Shown here: positions 11,106-21,807 of the stretch, one piece after another | Position numbering within the stretch: the first letter of the stretch is position 1 | Layout of the letters: each line of letters starts with the position of its first letter | Source: Cryoendolithus antarcticus | Taxonomy: Eukaryota; Ascomycota; Dothideomycetes; Cladosporiales; Cladosporiaceae | Length of the DNA: 64,000 nt | Reading direction: 5' to 3' | NCBI GenBank assembly: GCA_002077065.1 | Contig: NAJO01000072.1 | Location: forward strand, 1 to 64,000 | The notes under the pieces: model-generated | Told to the model about the DNA's origin: nothing | What the model saw: the letters and a program-made list of their open reading frames with translations, nothing else | Database searches by the model: none | Translations under genes and position numbers: made by a program

Positions 11106-12862
11106 GTTGTCTTCAGCAGCGTGAATCGGCACTATAGATAATCGATAAATTGCGTGCTTGACCCGCGGAACAGTGTGGGAGGGACTGCCGCGTTTTCGTT
11201 CAAACCGCCGTTCCTACGAAGAGTAGAAGTAGACATGTGTCGTAATTAACCTTCAAGCCTTGTCTTTCGTACACCCTAAGTTACATGACTGTCACTGTAA
11301 TAATGTTGCATCTCATGAAAGTGATTTTTCGATAGCCTTGTCTAAACTGGATGCTGACATTAGCATGTATGACGATCGCGCATGTCAGTAGACCAAATGA
11401 TACTCGCCGTGAAATCGACCAAGAGGACTTCAGACCATGAGAGCTTCCTATTGCCATCAGTTTCCAGCTGCCATCGGCTACCGCAATGCCAAGGCGGAGC
11501 GAACTCCTTTAACAAGCAATGTCGACGGTCCGATGACACATCACAGTGCAGATCTGCCCTGTTGTGGAAGGATTCAGGGTCAAGTGCAGCCGCTTGATTG
11601 CCGAGGGCGAAGGCGCAGGGGCTACTCTGGACCGTGAGGATTATCAGAGGGTCGTAGTGGGTCCATCGAGCCTTGCCGGGGGCAGCTACGGTGTGGAACG
11701 AGCGGCACACGATGTCGCCGACCAAACGGGCTGCACACTGTTCAACAAACTCAGGTCAAGTACAGCGCGAGTACGTCCGCCATGTCGGTGACCAGTCTAC
11801 CATCAAAGCTGGGACCGACATATGAGAACTTGTCGAGGTCGAAAACACAGCTGCGTCCACAGTCAAAGTGGAGAATTGGCCGGAGTTCACTCCGTGAAGA
11901 GCATGTTAACTTGGCGGTTTATCACGACGCCACCTTATCCGCTACAACAGCTCGTAACGGGTGGCATGTCTATGTCTATGTCATGCTGGTCCGTCGACAG
12001 GGACATTTCACGCTCGAACCTTGCCCTGTAGGCGAAGAGATTAATGTCGACAGGGTAGTAGTCCGGATGGTGTGGCCAGAAGCAGAGACTTCTCAGCGAG
12101 GATGAATCCAGCGACGACGAAATGCGACGACGGAGCGCGACCACCGTGGTCCAAGCCGGGAGGGGAGATCAGTCCGGAAATTGGACCATGTGGTTCCACG
12201 TGCGATCAACGTTGAAAGGACAGAGCGAGAGCGAATTCCTGCTTCCAGCGCATGCCTTGCCCCTATACGGTTAAGAGGTGATGGCTTTTTACCTTCAAAG
12301 AGAGGGTTTCTGCGCCTACCGACCGAGCTTGAGCAACTCTAAGGCGCTTTGACAACATTTAAACAACTTGTGGCTGATGAGCGGGTCTAATCTTCAGCGA
12401 TACATTCAATGTCACTAAGCTGTCCAGCTTCAGCATGGAATTCTGGGCAAGAAACGCTAGGACAGGAAACGCCAGGACAGGAAACTCACGGTTGAAACCC
12501 CATCCGAGCACATCGACGCTAATGCTCGTCTGGCTCGAGACCCGGAATACACACCGAGAACTCGAGACGACAGTCTTCTAAACCAAACGCGTCACAGCAA
12601 CAGATCTCGCCTCCGTGTGATGATCGCAGGATACCCGTCTCCCCGGCATGGGGTTGTGAGCCTGTGCAACCTACAACAACTATATTCGATGTTTAGGAAT
12701 TGCACGAATTGACGCCAGTAAACACTCGACATACAATTCCTGGCGCACTTGGACGCCAGCGCGAGATTAATCGTCACTATTACACAAAGGAATCGTTGGC
12801 GCGCCATCCGCATTGCCGTGGGCTTTGAGCGCACTGCAGAAATACCGTACAAGCATCCAGCA
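11106..12862. other. Intergenic region upstream of the Zn2Cys6 factor
   Basis: Overlapping short frames occur (11360-11725 minus, 11546-11791 and 11782-12105 plus), none with a recognisable domain. Around 12455-12486 a short direct repeat (CAGGAAACGCCAGGACAGGAAAC) is present. The last several hundred bases are likely the promoter of the gene at 12863. Confidence 0.35.
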
Positions 12863-14859
12863 ATGGCGAGCAACTCACATCCGAACGCGTTGTCGGCATC
12901 TTCAGGAGTGCCGGAGAGACCCAAGAAGCTTCAGCGCATATCGCAGGCATGCGACCTGTGTCATCGCCGGAGTATCAGATGTCAACCCAGTAACGAGAAC
13001 GCACACCAGCAATGTCAGAACTGCTACGACTTTGGCGTGGAATGCACTTACAACCGACCGTCTCGACGGCGACATGCCCCTTCCACAACGCAAACGGGGC
13101 AGACCGTGTTACCGCTGCCAGTCCGGCAAGCTACCTCGACCACGTCCCGAGTGAGTCTTGGGTGAAATGCAGTGACCTCGCTGGACCCGTGCTGATAGCA
13201 CCACCATAGTCCAAGTCACCCTCTGATCACCAACATGAGTCAAGCTCGACTAGCATATCGGTAAATCCTCGGACCTACGGGGAGGGACCGGACTACACTG
13301 GCGCACTCGCCACAGTGCGCGAAGGCCGAACGAATGATGGCGTTGCTATTGCATGGCGATCGTTTGTGCTTGCAAGCGAGGAGACAATCGAGTCGCTTCT
13401 GAGCGTGTACATTGACATTGTTTACCCCATTTACCCAATTTTCCACGCGCCTACACTCTGGGAGCGAGTACGAAAGCGAGACCACCTTACAGATCAAGGC
13501 TTCCTCGCATCAGTGATGGCTGCGTGTGCGCTAGCATCCGCGAGAACTCGAGATGGCGCACTGAACGAATATACCAGCTTCCCTAAAGACGGCCCTGTCC
13601 AGCAGTCTGAGATTTTCTTCTCCGCCGCTGCCGACGCTATACCCAAGGATCTCAACAAAGCTACTGGCTCGGGCTATCTACGGGCGTGTGGACTGTTGGC
13701 ACTAACAGCCATGCAATATGGCCAGATTGCGTCAATGCACCAATATCTTGGCCACTTCTGCACCATATCCGCCGTACAACACTTGCACGACGAGCTTTAC
13801 TGGCCACTCGAGCTCACATTCATCGAAAAAGAGGAGCGTCGGCGGCTTTACTGGTCAATGTACTGTCTAGACGTCCTCTCCACAGTTGTTTTCAACAGCA
13901 TACCCAAGTTCGATGAAGTGACTGCGAACGTCCGCTATCCCGCAGAAGTCGACGATGAGAACATCACTCCCATCGGCCTGGCGCCGTCGAGTAAGGTGAA
14001 TTGGCTGCGCGGCTGGAATTTCACGACCGATCTCTTCCGAGTCCTCGAACACACCATACGCCGCGTGCGCCGAATTCACGCCCCTCCACGCGAGGATCGA
14101 CCCTCCGTCAGCCTTCTCCTCGTTTCCGACGCCCTCACAGACGCCCAGATCATGGAGAACATCCTCCACCTTTACTATCAGCTCCCAGCGCGCTTCAAGG
14201 ACTACACCGTCATCATGTCCGGCAACCGCTCAGACGACCGCTTCGGCTTCCAAACAGCAAACATCCAAGCAACGCTGCAACTCGTCCGCATGACGCTCTT
14301 TAGCGTAAATATCCCCAGCGACGTCTACCAGAAATGTAACGTCGCGGACCAAGTCCTGCGAACCTTCCACGGCATCTGCCCCCGCTTCCTCTCCGCAATC
14401 AGCACACCTCTAGTCTACCATCTCGGCGGGATCGGCCAGCTCCTAGCCTCTGTGATGGAAGGCCACCTCACCGAAGCATCTTACACACGCGTGCGCCAAG
14501 TCCTCGAATCTATGGTCTCACTCGTCGAGATCCTCGAATCAGATCTCCAGCCCGGTGCCGGCGCTTCCAAAGCCCTGCGAACGCAGATCGACAAGATCGA
14601 CATGTACATGCGTATGTCGCATCCCCTTCCCTTATCCGCTCCGTCGCACCAGCAGAACCCAAACGCCTTCACGATACCGCCCATGCAGCACCGGAGGGAC
14701 ACGGGCGCGATGAACCGCATGAGCGGACACGTGGGGTCGGGGGGAATGGAGGAGTTCACGCTACCGCAGGAGATTGTCGGGGAGTTTCCGTGGCCGCTGA
14801 TCGGGCATCGACCGGGGTATATGCACAATGCCACGTTCCACGGCTTCGACGGGGGATGA
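12863..14859 (+). CDS. Zn2Cys6 fungal-type transcription factor
   Basis: Two exons, 12863-13150 and 13210-14859, join in phase 0 across a 59-nt intron (donor GTGAGT, acceptor CATAG) to give 645 residues. The Zn2Cys6 cluster lies at residues 30-61 with spacing C-X2-C-X6-C-X10-C-X2-C-X6-C, followed by a basic stretch (RPSRRR). The rest is the fungal-specific transcription factor middle-homology region, beginning near IDIVYPIYPIFHAPT and including EERRRLYWSMYCLDVL. The start at 12863 places the cluster about 30 residues in, as usual. It should bind CGG-type sites as a nuclear regulator; the targets are unknown. The reading frame is intact, and its C-rich third positions differ from the decayed genes around it. 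No adjacent pathway genes indicate what it controls. Confidence 0.92.
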
Positions 14860-15762
14860 AGGGATGGGATAGGATGCGAAAGTGGAATGGACTGTCGCGC
14901 ATACTTGACGAGCGAAAACCTGGGCGAAAGCGTGCACGAGAGAGGGAGTTGACAGGACCGCACACTACGTTCACTGGGCCTGTGCGCGCGAGACCACGTG
15001 GAACATGGCGGCGAGATGTCAATTGCACAATCGGGAATCGCACACAACGAAAGTGCGCATAATTTATACGCTGCACGGCACTGCTGAAACCTCCTGCCAA
15101 TGCTGCAGAAATTAAGACCGAAACACAGCGACCAGACCAATTGTTAGACTAAAACCCTAGGTAGATTAATAAAGCATCAGCAGCAGAGCCCGTTGCTATA
15201 CCTCTGCTTCCCCAGAACTCTACAAAGTCGGCGAAGTGCACCTCTTGCGTCGCTTCTCCATCTATCTGGAACGCAGGTAGCTCGACCTTTGTGATATTCA
15301 CTTGTCCGCACAAGCGAAGCATTATACTGCTCGCCTGCGAGACGAAACTCGGCAACCATAATCGCAACTCGCGCCCTTCTCTCAGAGGCGCGGCGTGCTG
15401 AACTTCGAGCACCATTGTGGAAGTGCAGCAGCACTTCAGACTTTCGGAGAGGCGAAGAAGTATTTCGAACTTCCGCAGAAGCAAACGCCTCACGGCATGT
15501 CTAGTTCGAACCTACTGTAACAACTTTGTACTTAAACACTTTACCCACACTTTACCTGTATACACCTCGTAAGTCCTTTAGTACTTGTGACAATGCCAGC
15601 CAAAGTGGCAGCTCAAATTGGAAATCTCGAAGATGTGGTCATGGTCTCAGCCTTTGGCTTTCGGTATAAGACAGAGATCGTACGAGGGCGTACTTTGAGA
15701 ATTGCATCACTTGCATGAACGTATGAACCACCCACCGTCCTCATATCGAAGCAGCCTGCATG
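14860..15762. other. Intergenic region with one small minus-strand frame
   Basis: The 3' flank of the transcription factor is followed by a minus-strand frame of 114 codons at 15149-15493 with no known domain (contains VHFADFVEFWGSRGIATG). It overlaps another minus frame at 15177-15434, so coding status is doubtful. The last 200 bases would be the promoter of the dehydrogenase. Confidence 0.35.
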
Positions 15763-16824
15763 ATGTCCAGACCAACTCTCGAACCCAAGCCCCGCACAGG
15801 TGGCCCAGACAAGTCATCCCGGGATCTATTCAGTCTTGCCGAAAGGACAATCATGAGTATGCATCCAGGTCACGTTATGGATAAAAAGCTCTCCACCCAG
15901 TCATTTTAGTGCCTGACCGTTCATTGCATAGTAACTGGCGGCGTTGGAGCCGTGGGCTCAACGACCGCACAAGCCGTACTGGAGAATGGAGGGGATGTGA
16001 TCTGCATTGAGTATCACGAAATACCCGATGAAAATGTGTGGTGTAAGTCTTCCATTACCGTTCCAATCGTCCCTATTAGTCTCGAGCATTCCTCTGACTA
16101 CCTGTTCTCCTTCGTGCAGCCACCATAGAGACAGCTGCGGAAAGACATGGAGGTCAGGGTTGGTACTACAGTGTCGACATAACCAACGCATTTGCCTTTG
16201 GACACGTTCTTGAAGGGGTTGTGAGCAAGACTCGGTATCCACTTCGAGTCGTATTAGCCTGCGCTGGTATCTCGGGTGAGAGTCTCGCCATCGACTATTC
16301 TATGGATGATTTTCGAAGAATTGTCGACGTTAATTTGAGCGGCGCTTTCATTTGCGCTGAAGCAGCAGCCAGGCAGATTGTCAAGGCGGACGTCTCTGCA
16401 AGCATTGTCTTCATTGCCAGCATCAGTGCGCACAACAGCAACAAGGTTAGTCTAAAGTACCGCTCCTAAAAACCACGATTCTCTGGTCTTGACCGACTAC
16501 TAGGGGATCAATACTGCAGCCTACAACTGCTCGAAGTCCGGAGTACTACAGCTGGCGCGATCTTTGGCTGCCGAATGGGGCGCTTCTCCAAAGTACCCTC
16601 TCATAAGAGTCAACACCCTGAGCCCAGGCTACATTCGCACCCCATTGACAAATGGGGCCCTCGCACGTCCTAGCCTCGATGCGGAATGGTCCAATGATAA
16701 TATGATGGGACGTCTCTCTTACGTTGACGAATACAGAGGACCCATTCTGTACCTGCTCTCGGACGCAAGCAGCTTTATGACAGCTGCAGATTTGATCGTC
16801 GATGGTGGACACACTGGATGGTAG
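15763..16824 (+). CDS. Short-chain dehydrogenase/reductase (SDR), SOU2/arabinitol-dehydrogenase-like
   Basis: Four exons (15763-15856, 15932-16042, 16120-16445, 16504-16824) join in frame to 283 residues; the introns are 75, 77 and 58 nt with GTATGC, GTAAGT and GTTAGT donors. The N-terminus (MSRPTLEPKPRTGGPD...LFSLAERTI) is typical of fungal polyol dehydrogenases in the SDR superfamily. The cofactor loop TGGVGAVG is at residues 33-40, followed by an IASIS catalytic serine region and the active-site YNCSK (Tyr184, Lys188). SPGYIRTPLT and a C-terminal DGGHTGW complete the fold. It should catalyse NAD(P)-dependent oxidation/reduction of a polyol or keto-sugar in the cytosol. The substrate cannot be told from sequence. 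The gene appears intact and stands alone. Confidence 0.92.
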
Positions 16825-18016
16825 ACCTAGGGAAGGAAATTGAGCAGAGTCCTGGGGCAACATCCGTATGGGCGTTAGAGAACGCTAGCTGATCGCCAGT
16901 GAACAAGTATCCAAGCGTCTTGTTCTATCCATGTGTTTCCGAGCAGTGTGTCTTCTGGCTCATAGTGCTATCTTCAACCTCATGAGGATCGAGCTGGTAG
17001 CCACTTGGGATAGCCTCGCCAAAGATCTTCTTGGTCAATCAAAAGACTGGATCTGAGGGTCTAGCACTTCCATCGTAAATGACATTTCAGTTGAGTAGAA
17101 GTTAGGGGGTTTGAAGCGCGAAGGGAACCGTACTGTTGCCTTCGCCGCCATTCATAGGACGCCAGCAGTCAAGATTAGAAACATCATTCTCTTGCCTCGG
17201 CTTTCATTGCACTGCCTGGATCTCACTGAAGCGGGCCTAGGCCGTTTCTCGGAGCGTGGCGTACCCCGTTGGAGTAGGTGCCACAGCCCCCTCTGCCGTT
17301 TGGTGAGTCTTGACGATACACTGCCAACTACACCTACCTTAGCAAGGCATATCGTTGCCTTGCATGTCTAGCCCGGATGGTTTCCTCATCACAAATCCCA
17401 TCAAATGGCCAATAAGAGAACCCAGGGAGGGTATCACGCAGGCTACATCAGTCCCCACCAGGCTGCAGGGTGAGCTTAGAAGAAAGCGAGCCCGCCGTAG
17501 TCCAGTCGGATAGCCTTCAATATCACCGACGTGCTGAGGACTCTCGGGACCTCGATCGTACAGTAGAACTATAGATTCACACTGCGCTTCTGCTGGAAAC
17601 TACGCCGTTCTTGGCAGACAAGAATGACCATCCGAGTCGTATCGTCGCACTGTCGCAACGCAGATGCACGTTCGAGCCTGAAGCGTCGCTGGTCGGGGAC
17701 TTGGGCGCAGCTTCCGGTAAACCTCTAAGAACTGCTCGCTCGGGAGCAACCTGACGTCCGCCTACTTTATCTATTTCGTCCAGGAACGATGTGCCGGTGC
17801 TGCACATGTCTGACCGCAACGAGAATGTGAGGTCATGATTGATGGCGGCTCAGCACTAGAAAATCTAGTGCCAAGAATCAGTTTCCCTTTTCAGGGGATA
17901 TAGGCCGAGGAACACAACTCCACTCCATCAAGGCACTAGATTAACTCGTCAGCAATCCTAGTCCTTCCCCGGCAGCATCTTCTCACATACTCGTCCGTGC
18001 TTCCTGATCCCTCAGC
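16825..18016. other. Intergenic region, no gene assigned
   Basis: Short frames at 17111-17371 (plus) and 17577-17819 (minus) have no recognisable domain. About 17840-17960 contains repeated CACTAGA/TCTAGTG words (GCACTAGAAAATCTAGTGCC is a palindrome-like sequence), but no element boundary was found. Confidence 0.35.
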
Positions 18017-18480
18017 ATGTCCGGGCGGGGAAAGCCTAAGCTGGTGAAGCCTCGTGTGATTATCCATGGCGGCGCAGGCAATATCAGCTTTTAGAACCTC
18101 CCGCAGCACGCCTACCGGATATATCGTGAAGCGCTACTGCACCTTCTCCAAGAGGTGAATGACTTACTTACAAAACCGGGCGCCACGGTGATCGACGTAG
18201 CGACCCACGCCGTCTCGCTGCTTGAGAACAATTCTCTTTTCAACGCCGGCCATGGCGCCGTATACACCTGCGCGGAAACGCATGAGCTCGAGGCTTCGGT
18301 CATTGTCAGCCATGGATACCGAAAGCGAGGAGTGGGTGTCATGAAGGTCACTCGAGCGAAGAACGTATGCCAAGTCTTCGACGCGTGGCGTCGAATGGTA
18401 AGGTGAAGTAAGCGGAGAAGGAACTCGAGTTGCCGGTCGTCTCTCTGGGAACAGCGGATATGATTGTGCAGCCTAATTCG
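18017..18480 (+). pseudogene. Isoaspartyl peptidase/L-asparaginase (Ntn hydrolase) N-terminal fragment
   Basis: From the ATG at 18017 the frame reads KPRVIIHGGAGNISF, the N-terminal signature of type 2 asparaginases. It then meets TAG at 18092 and continues in phase with NLPQHAYRIYREALLHLL and LLENNSLFNAGHGAVYTC, which carries the family block NPLFNAGxGxV. After VTRAKN near 18360 the frame drifts and ends at 18406. A last piece in another frame (ELPVVSLGTADMIVQPN) resembles the section before the autoprocessing site. The nucleophile threonine and whole C-terminal half are missing. It is a dead fragment of an enzyme that normally hydrolyses L-asparagine or isoaspartyl dipeptides. Confidence 0.7.
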
Positions 18481-18565
18481 TCAGTGCCAGAAATATGGCT
18501 ATATAGCTCTTGGCGACGGGAAGCAGCGGCCTGTTTGACGTTAGCTCAGCTTCGATAGGAGGGCT

Positions 18566-18610
18566 CGAATGCTGTCTCAAAGATGGAACTCCACTTTGAG
18601 ACGAAATTCG
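18566..18610. repeat. Imperfect inverted repeat built on TTTGAGAC-type motif
   Basis: Left arm CGAATGCTGTCTCAAAG (18566-18582) and right arm CTTTGAGACGAAATTCG (18594-18610) are reverse complements at 14 of 17 positions, around an 11-nt loop. The same word recurs at 19021-19060 and, more weakly, at 18703-18718. It could be an end of a small transposable element or a protein-binding hairpin. Confidence 0.55.
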
Positions 18611-19020
18611 CATCCCAGAGCGCGAGCAGCGAAGAGACGTGCAGGCAAGGTGGGCAGGTAGACTCGCAGTGGCGTGTATCCTTTCTCGAAGGGGCAGACG
18701 CAGTCTGAGACGGAATACAGTACATACGGATTGCTGAGCAGCCCGATCAGCATCGTCTTGAGGCGTGGGCCTGCGAAAGGCGGATTCCACGTGGCCATAA
18801 TGGTCAGGATTGGGTTCATCTCGCTGCCGTCGCGCAGCCCTGCGCTGCTGAAGTGCCTGACGGCGGGTACGGCATTGTTGACAGGTCTTCAATACACGTC
18901 CTGTCGCATTGAGGAACTCGATCCGGGGCTTGCGCTAGGTGCAAGCAGAACAGCGTTCCTCGTCCATTTCATCTTAAAGGTATAGACGATAGACCACGCG
19001 CCAAACGATACGGAGGAGAC

Positions 19021-19063
19021 TGAATTGTGTCTCAAAGGGAGGGTCGAATTCTGTCTCAAAGGG
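19021..19063. repeat. Tandem pair of the CTGTCTCAAAGGGAGG repeat
   Basis: Two direct copies, GAATTGTGTCTCAAAGGGAGG and GAATTCTGTCTCAAAGGGAGG, start 23-24 bp apart. The left flank of the 18566 copy (GGAGGGCTCGAAT) also matches the spacer here (GGAGGGTCGAAT). This suggests that the roughly 500-bp segment between them is bounded by related direct repeats. Confidence 0.55.
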
Positions 19064-19921
19064 AGGTCACGTGGCGTTGGTTTTAGATGGACGAATAAGA
19101 GCGTGGCTTGGCAAGACCCTGAAATTCAATGTGTAGTAGCATAGGTCCGAGCTTGCTCGGACAATTAACGTCTATCCCCGCGTGCCGGGACACTTTTCGC
19201 TCTTTATTTGATAGTCGGCCATGCACCCAGGTTTCGCCTTATCTGCATACCCTACGCTCTTTTACACACCTTCAAGTATCTTTCTGACCTATGTGTACGT
19301 TATGTTACCTTGCGCTTACGCCGGAACCTCAAATCCACCTTCGTGGTCAGCTCAATGCTTGAACTTCAGACCAATTGTGCATCTTGCTGGCAGACAAGGT
19401 GACGTTGGAACAGAGGTTGAGCGCTAGCCAGGCACCTAAACTACAAGACACGACCACCAGCTGATGCCGTTGCAGGGATGTGAATGTGATGGATCAAAAC
19501 CGGACAATGGATATGAGAATTGGAAAGGTTTTTTGCAGTAGCCTTAAGCGCGATTCGGCTATCGAAAACTTACTATCAATCAGATAACACAATTTGTGTC
19601 CGACGTCGGCCTAGTGAGTCCGCCGAATGATTCAACAAGTTGAGCACTTCCCGAAAGCGCCTCTTGCATATTCTGGTTGTGCATGTAAGCACTGCCTGTT
19701 GCGACAACGACTTCTGCTCACAAAACTGACTGTGGCTTTGGTACATTTTGCCCAATGAAGCTGCACATCCAAACCCTTCCGTTTCTGACACCGATGCTCA
19801 CTGGCTGTGCTGTTGTATCTGTGCACGAAGGCCGACGTTCTGACGGAAGCCATACGATGTTTGAAGAGTTGTACTTTATCCACAGTCCATCTGCACTCAT
19901 CCCCGCACCCGGACCTTTGAC
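19064..19921. other. Region upstream of the Argonaute remnant, no gene assigned
   Basis: The sequence where Argonaute N, PAZ and linker domains would be expected shows no such motif in any frame. Short plus-strand frames at 19208-19402, 19221-19427 and 19755-19949 are unrecognised. I infer that the 5' half of the Argonaute gene was deleted or replaced. Confidence 0.45.
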
Positions 19922-21240
19922 GTGTCAAGGGTCTTCGATCAAGGACTGAGATGCTTGTATATCACAGCCGGACAACAAGTTTGGTCGAAGCCAGCAGACC
20001 TACAGACCTTTCTTAATTCCTTTGTGAGCGGTCTCCAGGGCATCGGAATCCAGTGTGCAGCAGCACCTCAACCCGAGCTGCTACGAGTCAATGCGATCAA
20101 TCCGTCTGCGGCCATTTCGCAAAGGCTTCACGAACTTGCTGCGAAGAAACCAAGCATACTGCTGGTTATAATTCCGGCGTCCAACAATACTGGCATCTAA
20201 ATGCAGTCAAGTACAGCTGCGATGTCCAAGAAGGAGTACTCTGCCAGTGCGTTGTCGATAGCAAGTTTGCTAAGCAGCAAATCCAGTACTACGTCAATGT
20301 GGGCCTGAAGGTGAATCTCAAGCTCGGCGGCGTCAACCATTCCATCCCCGCCATAAACTTCGGCACCATCTCGCCTGAGAAGACGATGTTCGTGGGCCTG
20401 GACGTCACCCACCCTTCTCCCGGCTCCGCCTCTTCTGCCCCAAGCGTCCCCAGTATCGTTTCTTCCGTGGACCGGACACTCGGACAGTGGCCAGCAGCAA
20501 TTCGAGTTCAAGAAGCAAGAAACGAGATGATCACCGATCTGACCGAGCTGGTTCAAGGACAACTGAGATTGTGGCGGTCGAAGAACAGAACCTTACCAGC
20601 TAATCTCGTCCTCTATCGCGATGGTGTGTCCGAAGGGCAATACCAAACAGTACTGGACGACGAGCTTCCGGCGATCAAGAAAGCCATCAGCATTATATAT
20701 TCGCCGGCAGAGGTCAAGCAAGGTGTCCCAAGGCTCTCTATCATCATTGTAGGGAAGCGACACCATACGCGATTCTATCCCACTAAGGCGGACGATGCAG
20801 ACAAAATTGGCAATTTGAAGCATGGCCTTGTGGTGGATCGTGGAGTGACGAACTTCTGCAACTGGGACTTCTTCCTCCAGGCCCACTCGGCCCTGTATGC
20901 TACTGCAAAATCTGCGCACTACTATGTCATCTACGATGAAGTGCTGAGAAGGCTGAGTTCTGAACAGGGCCAGGCAGGTGCAGCGGATGCTTTGGAGAAG
21001 ATGACACACGGGTTGTGTTATCTATTCAGTCGGGCTACATCAGCTGTCAGCATCTGTCCTCCCGCGTACTATGCCGATCTGGTGTGCGAGCGAGCACGCT
21101 GCTATCTCTCTCAGCACTTCGCTCCATCATCGGGCAGCGCCACACCAGCAAGTGAATCAAGCGGTAGTGCGAGCGTGTCTACGGCAGGGAGAGAAGTGGC
21201 ACTGCATGACGCCATCAAGCACAGAATGTTCTACATCTGA
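19922..21240 (+). pseudogene. Argonaute remnant: part of MID plus the PIWI domain
   Basis: Coding similarity begins near 19922 with part of the MID domain (LQTFLNSFVSGLQGIGIQC, then KPSILLVIIPASNNTGI) and hits TAA at 20198. The frame one base over continues at once with AVKYSCDVQEGVLCQC and the full PIWI domain to 21240. The canonical TGIYNAVK motif would be restored by one base at 20199/20200, so a single-base deletion is likely. PIWI holds GLDVTHPSP, LYRDGVSEGQY and YYADLVCERARCYL, giving the D, D and D of a DEDD-type slicer. N, PAZ and linker regions are absent. Argonautes bind small RNAs and cleave targets. This copy looks both 5'-truncated and frameshifted. It lies 567 bp upstream of Dicer on the same strand. 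Confidence 0.85.
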
Positions 21241-21807
21241 TCGGTTGCTCAGCAGATGTGCGGGACGGGTTTAATCAGATCGATAATACTGTATGTGCGA
21301 TGTTATGCATCAGATAGGATGAGGCGGTTTGCCATGCACTTGCGTTGCAACGTCGGCAACTTCCATCTATCAACATAGTGACTAGTTTTAAGCGCTGCAG
21401 CCAATCGATGGTTGCTCTATTTGTGTGGTGCAGACGCGTTTCTCGTAGTGACATCATGTCACTGCAACACCGCACTGCGGACGATCACAGCTTCATCACA
21501 ATTGACTACACGATCTTTTTGTGTCATTATTGTTCTGACGATGAGGCATGCAGCGCGCCCGCAAGCTATTAGTCATGCGCTCTTAAGCAACCCAAACAGG
21601 TGTCATGCTGCCAGCACACCAATTCGCACTAACTTAGGTGGATCGCGCATACAAAATTGCGAGAACAAGGTGCATATCTATACAACCTGCCGGGCCTATA
21701 TCATACCGTACACGGCACCGACTTCCACCTCCCTGTAGTATAAACACTCTGCGGCAGGTTCAGCCCTAATTCAGTATTCACGCTTGTCGAACCAAGAGAC
21801 TACCAGA
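21241..21807. other. Intergenic spacer between Argonaute and Dicer
   Basis: It holds the Argonaute 3' flank and presumably the Dicer promoter. No gene or repeat was recognised. Confidence 0.4.

Noticed and set aside
11360..12105. Possible genes on either strand
   Set aside because: Frames overlap in opposite directions, are short and match nothing recognised.
14481..15140. Minus-strand frame of 219 codons at the 3' end of the transcription factor
   Set aside because: It overlaps the well-supported Zn2Cys6 coding sequence in antisense and has no domain.
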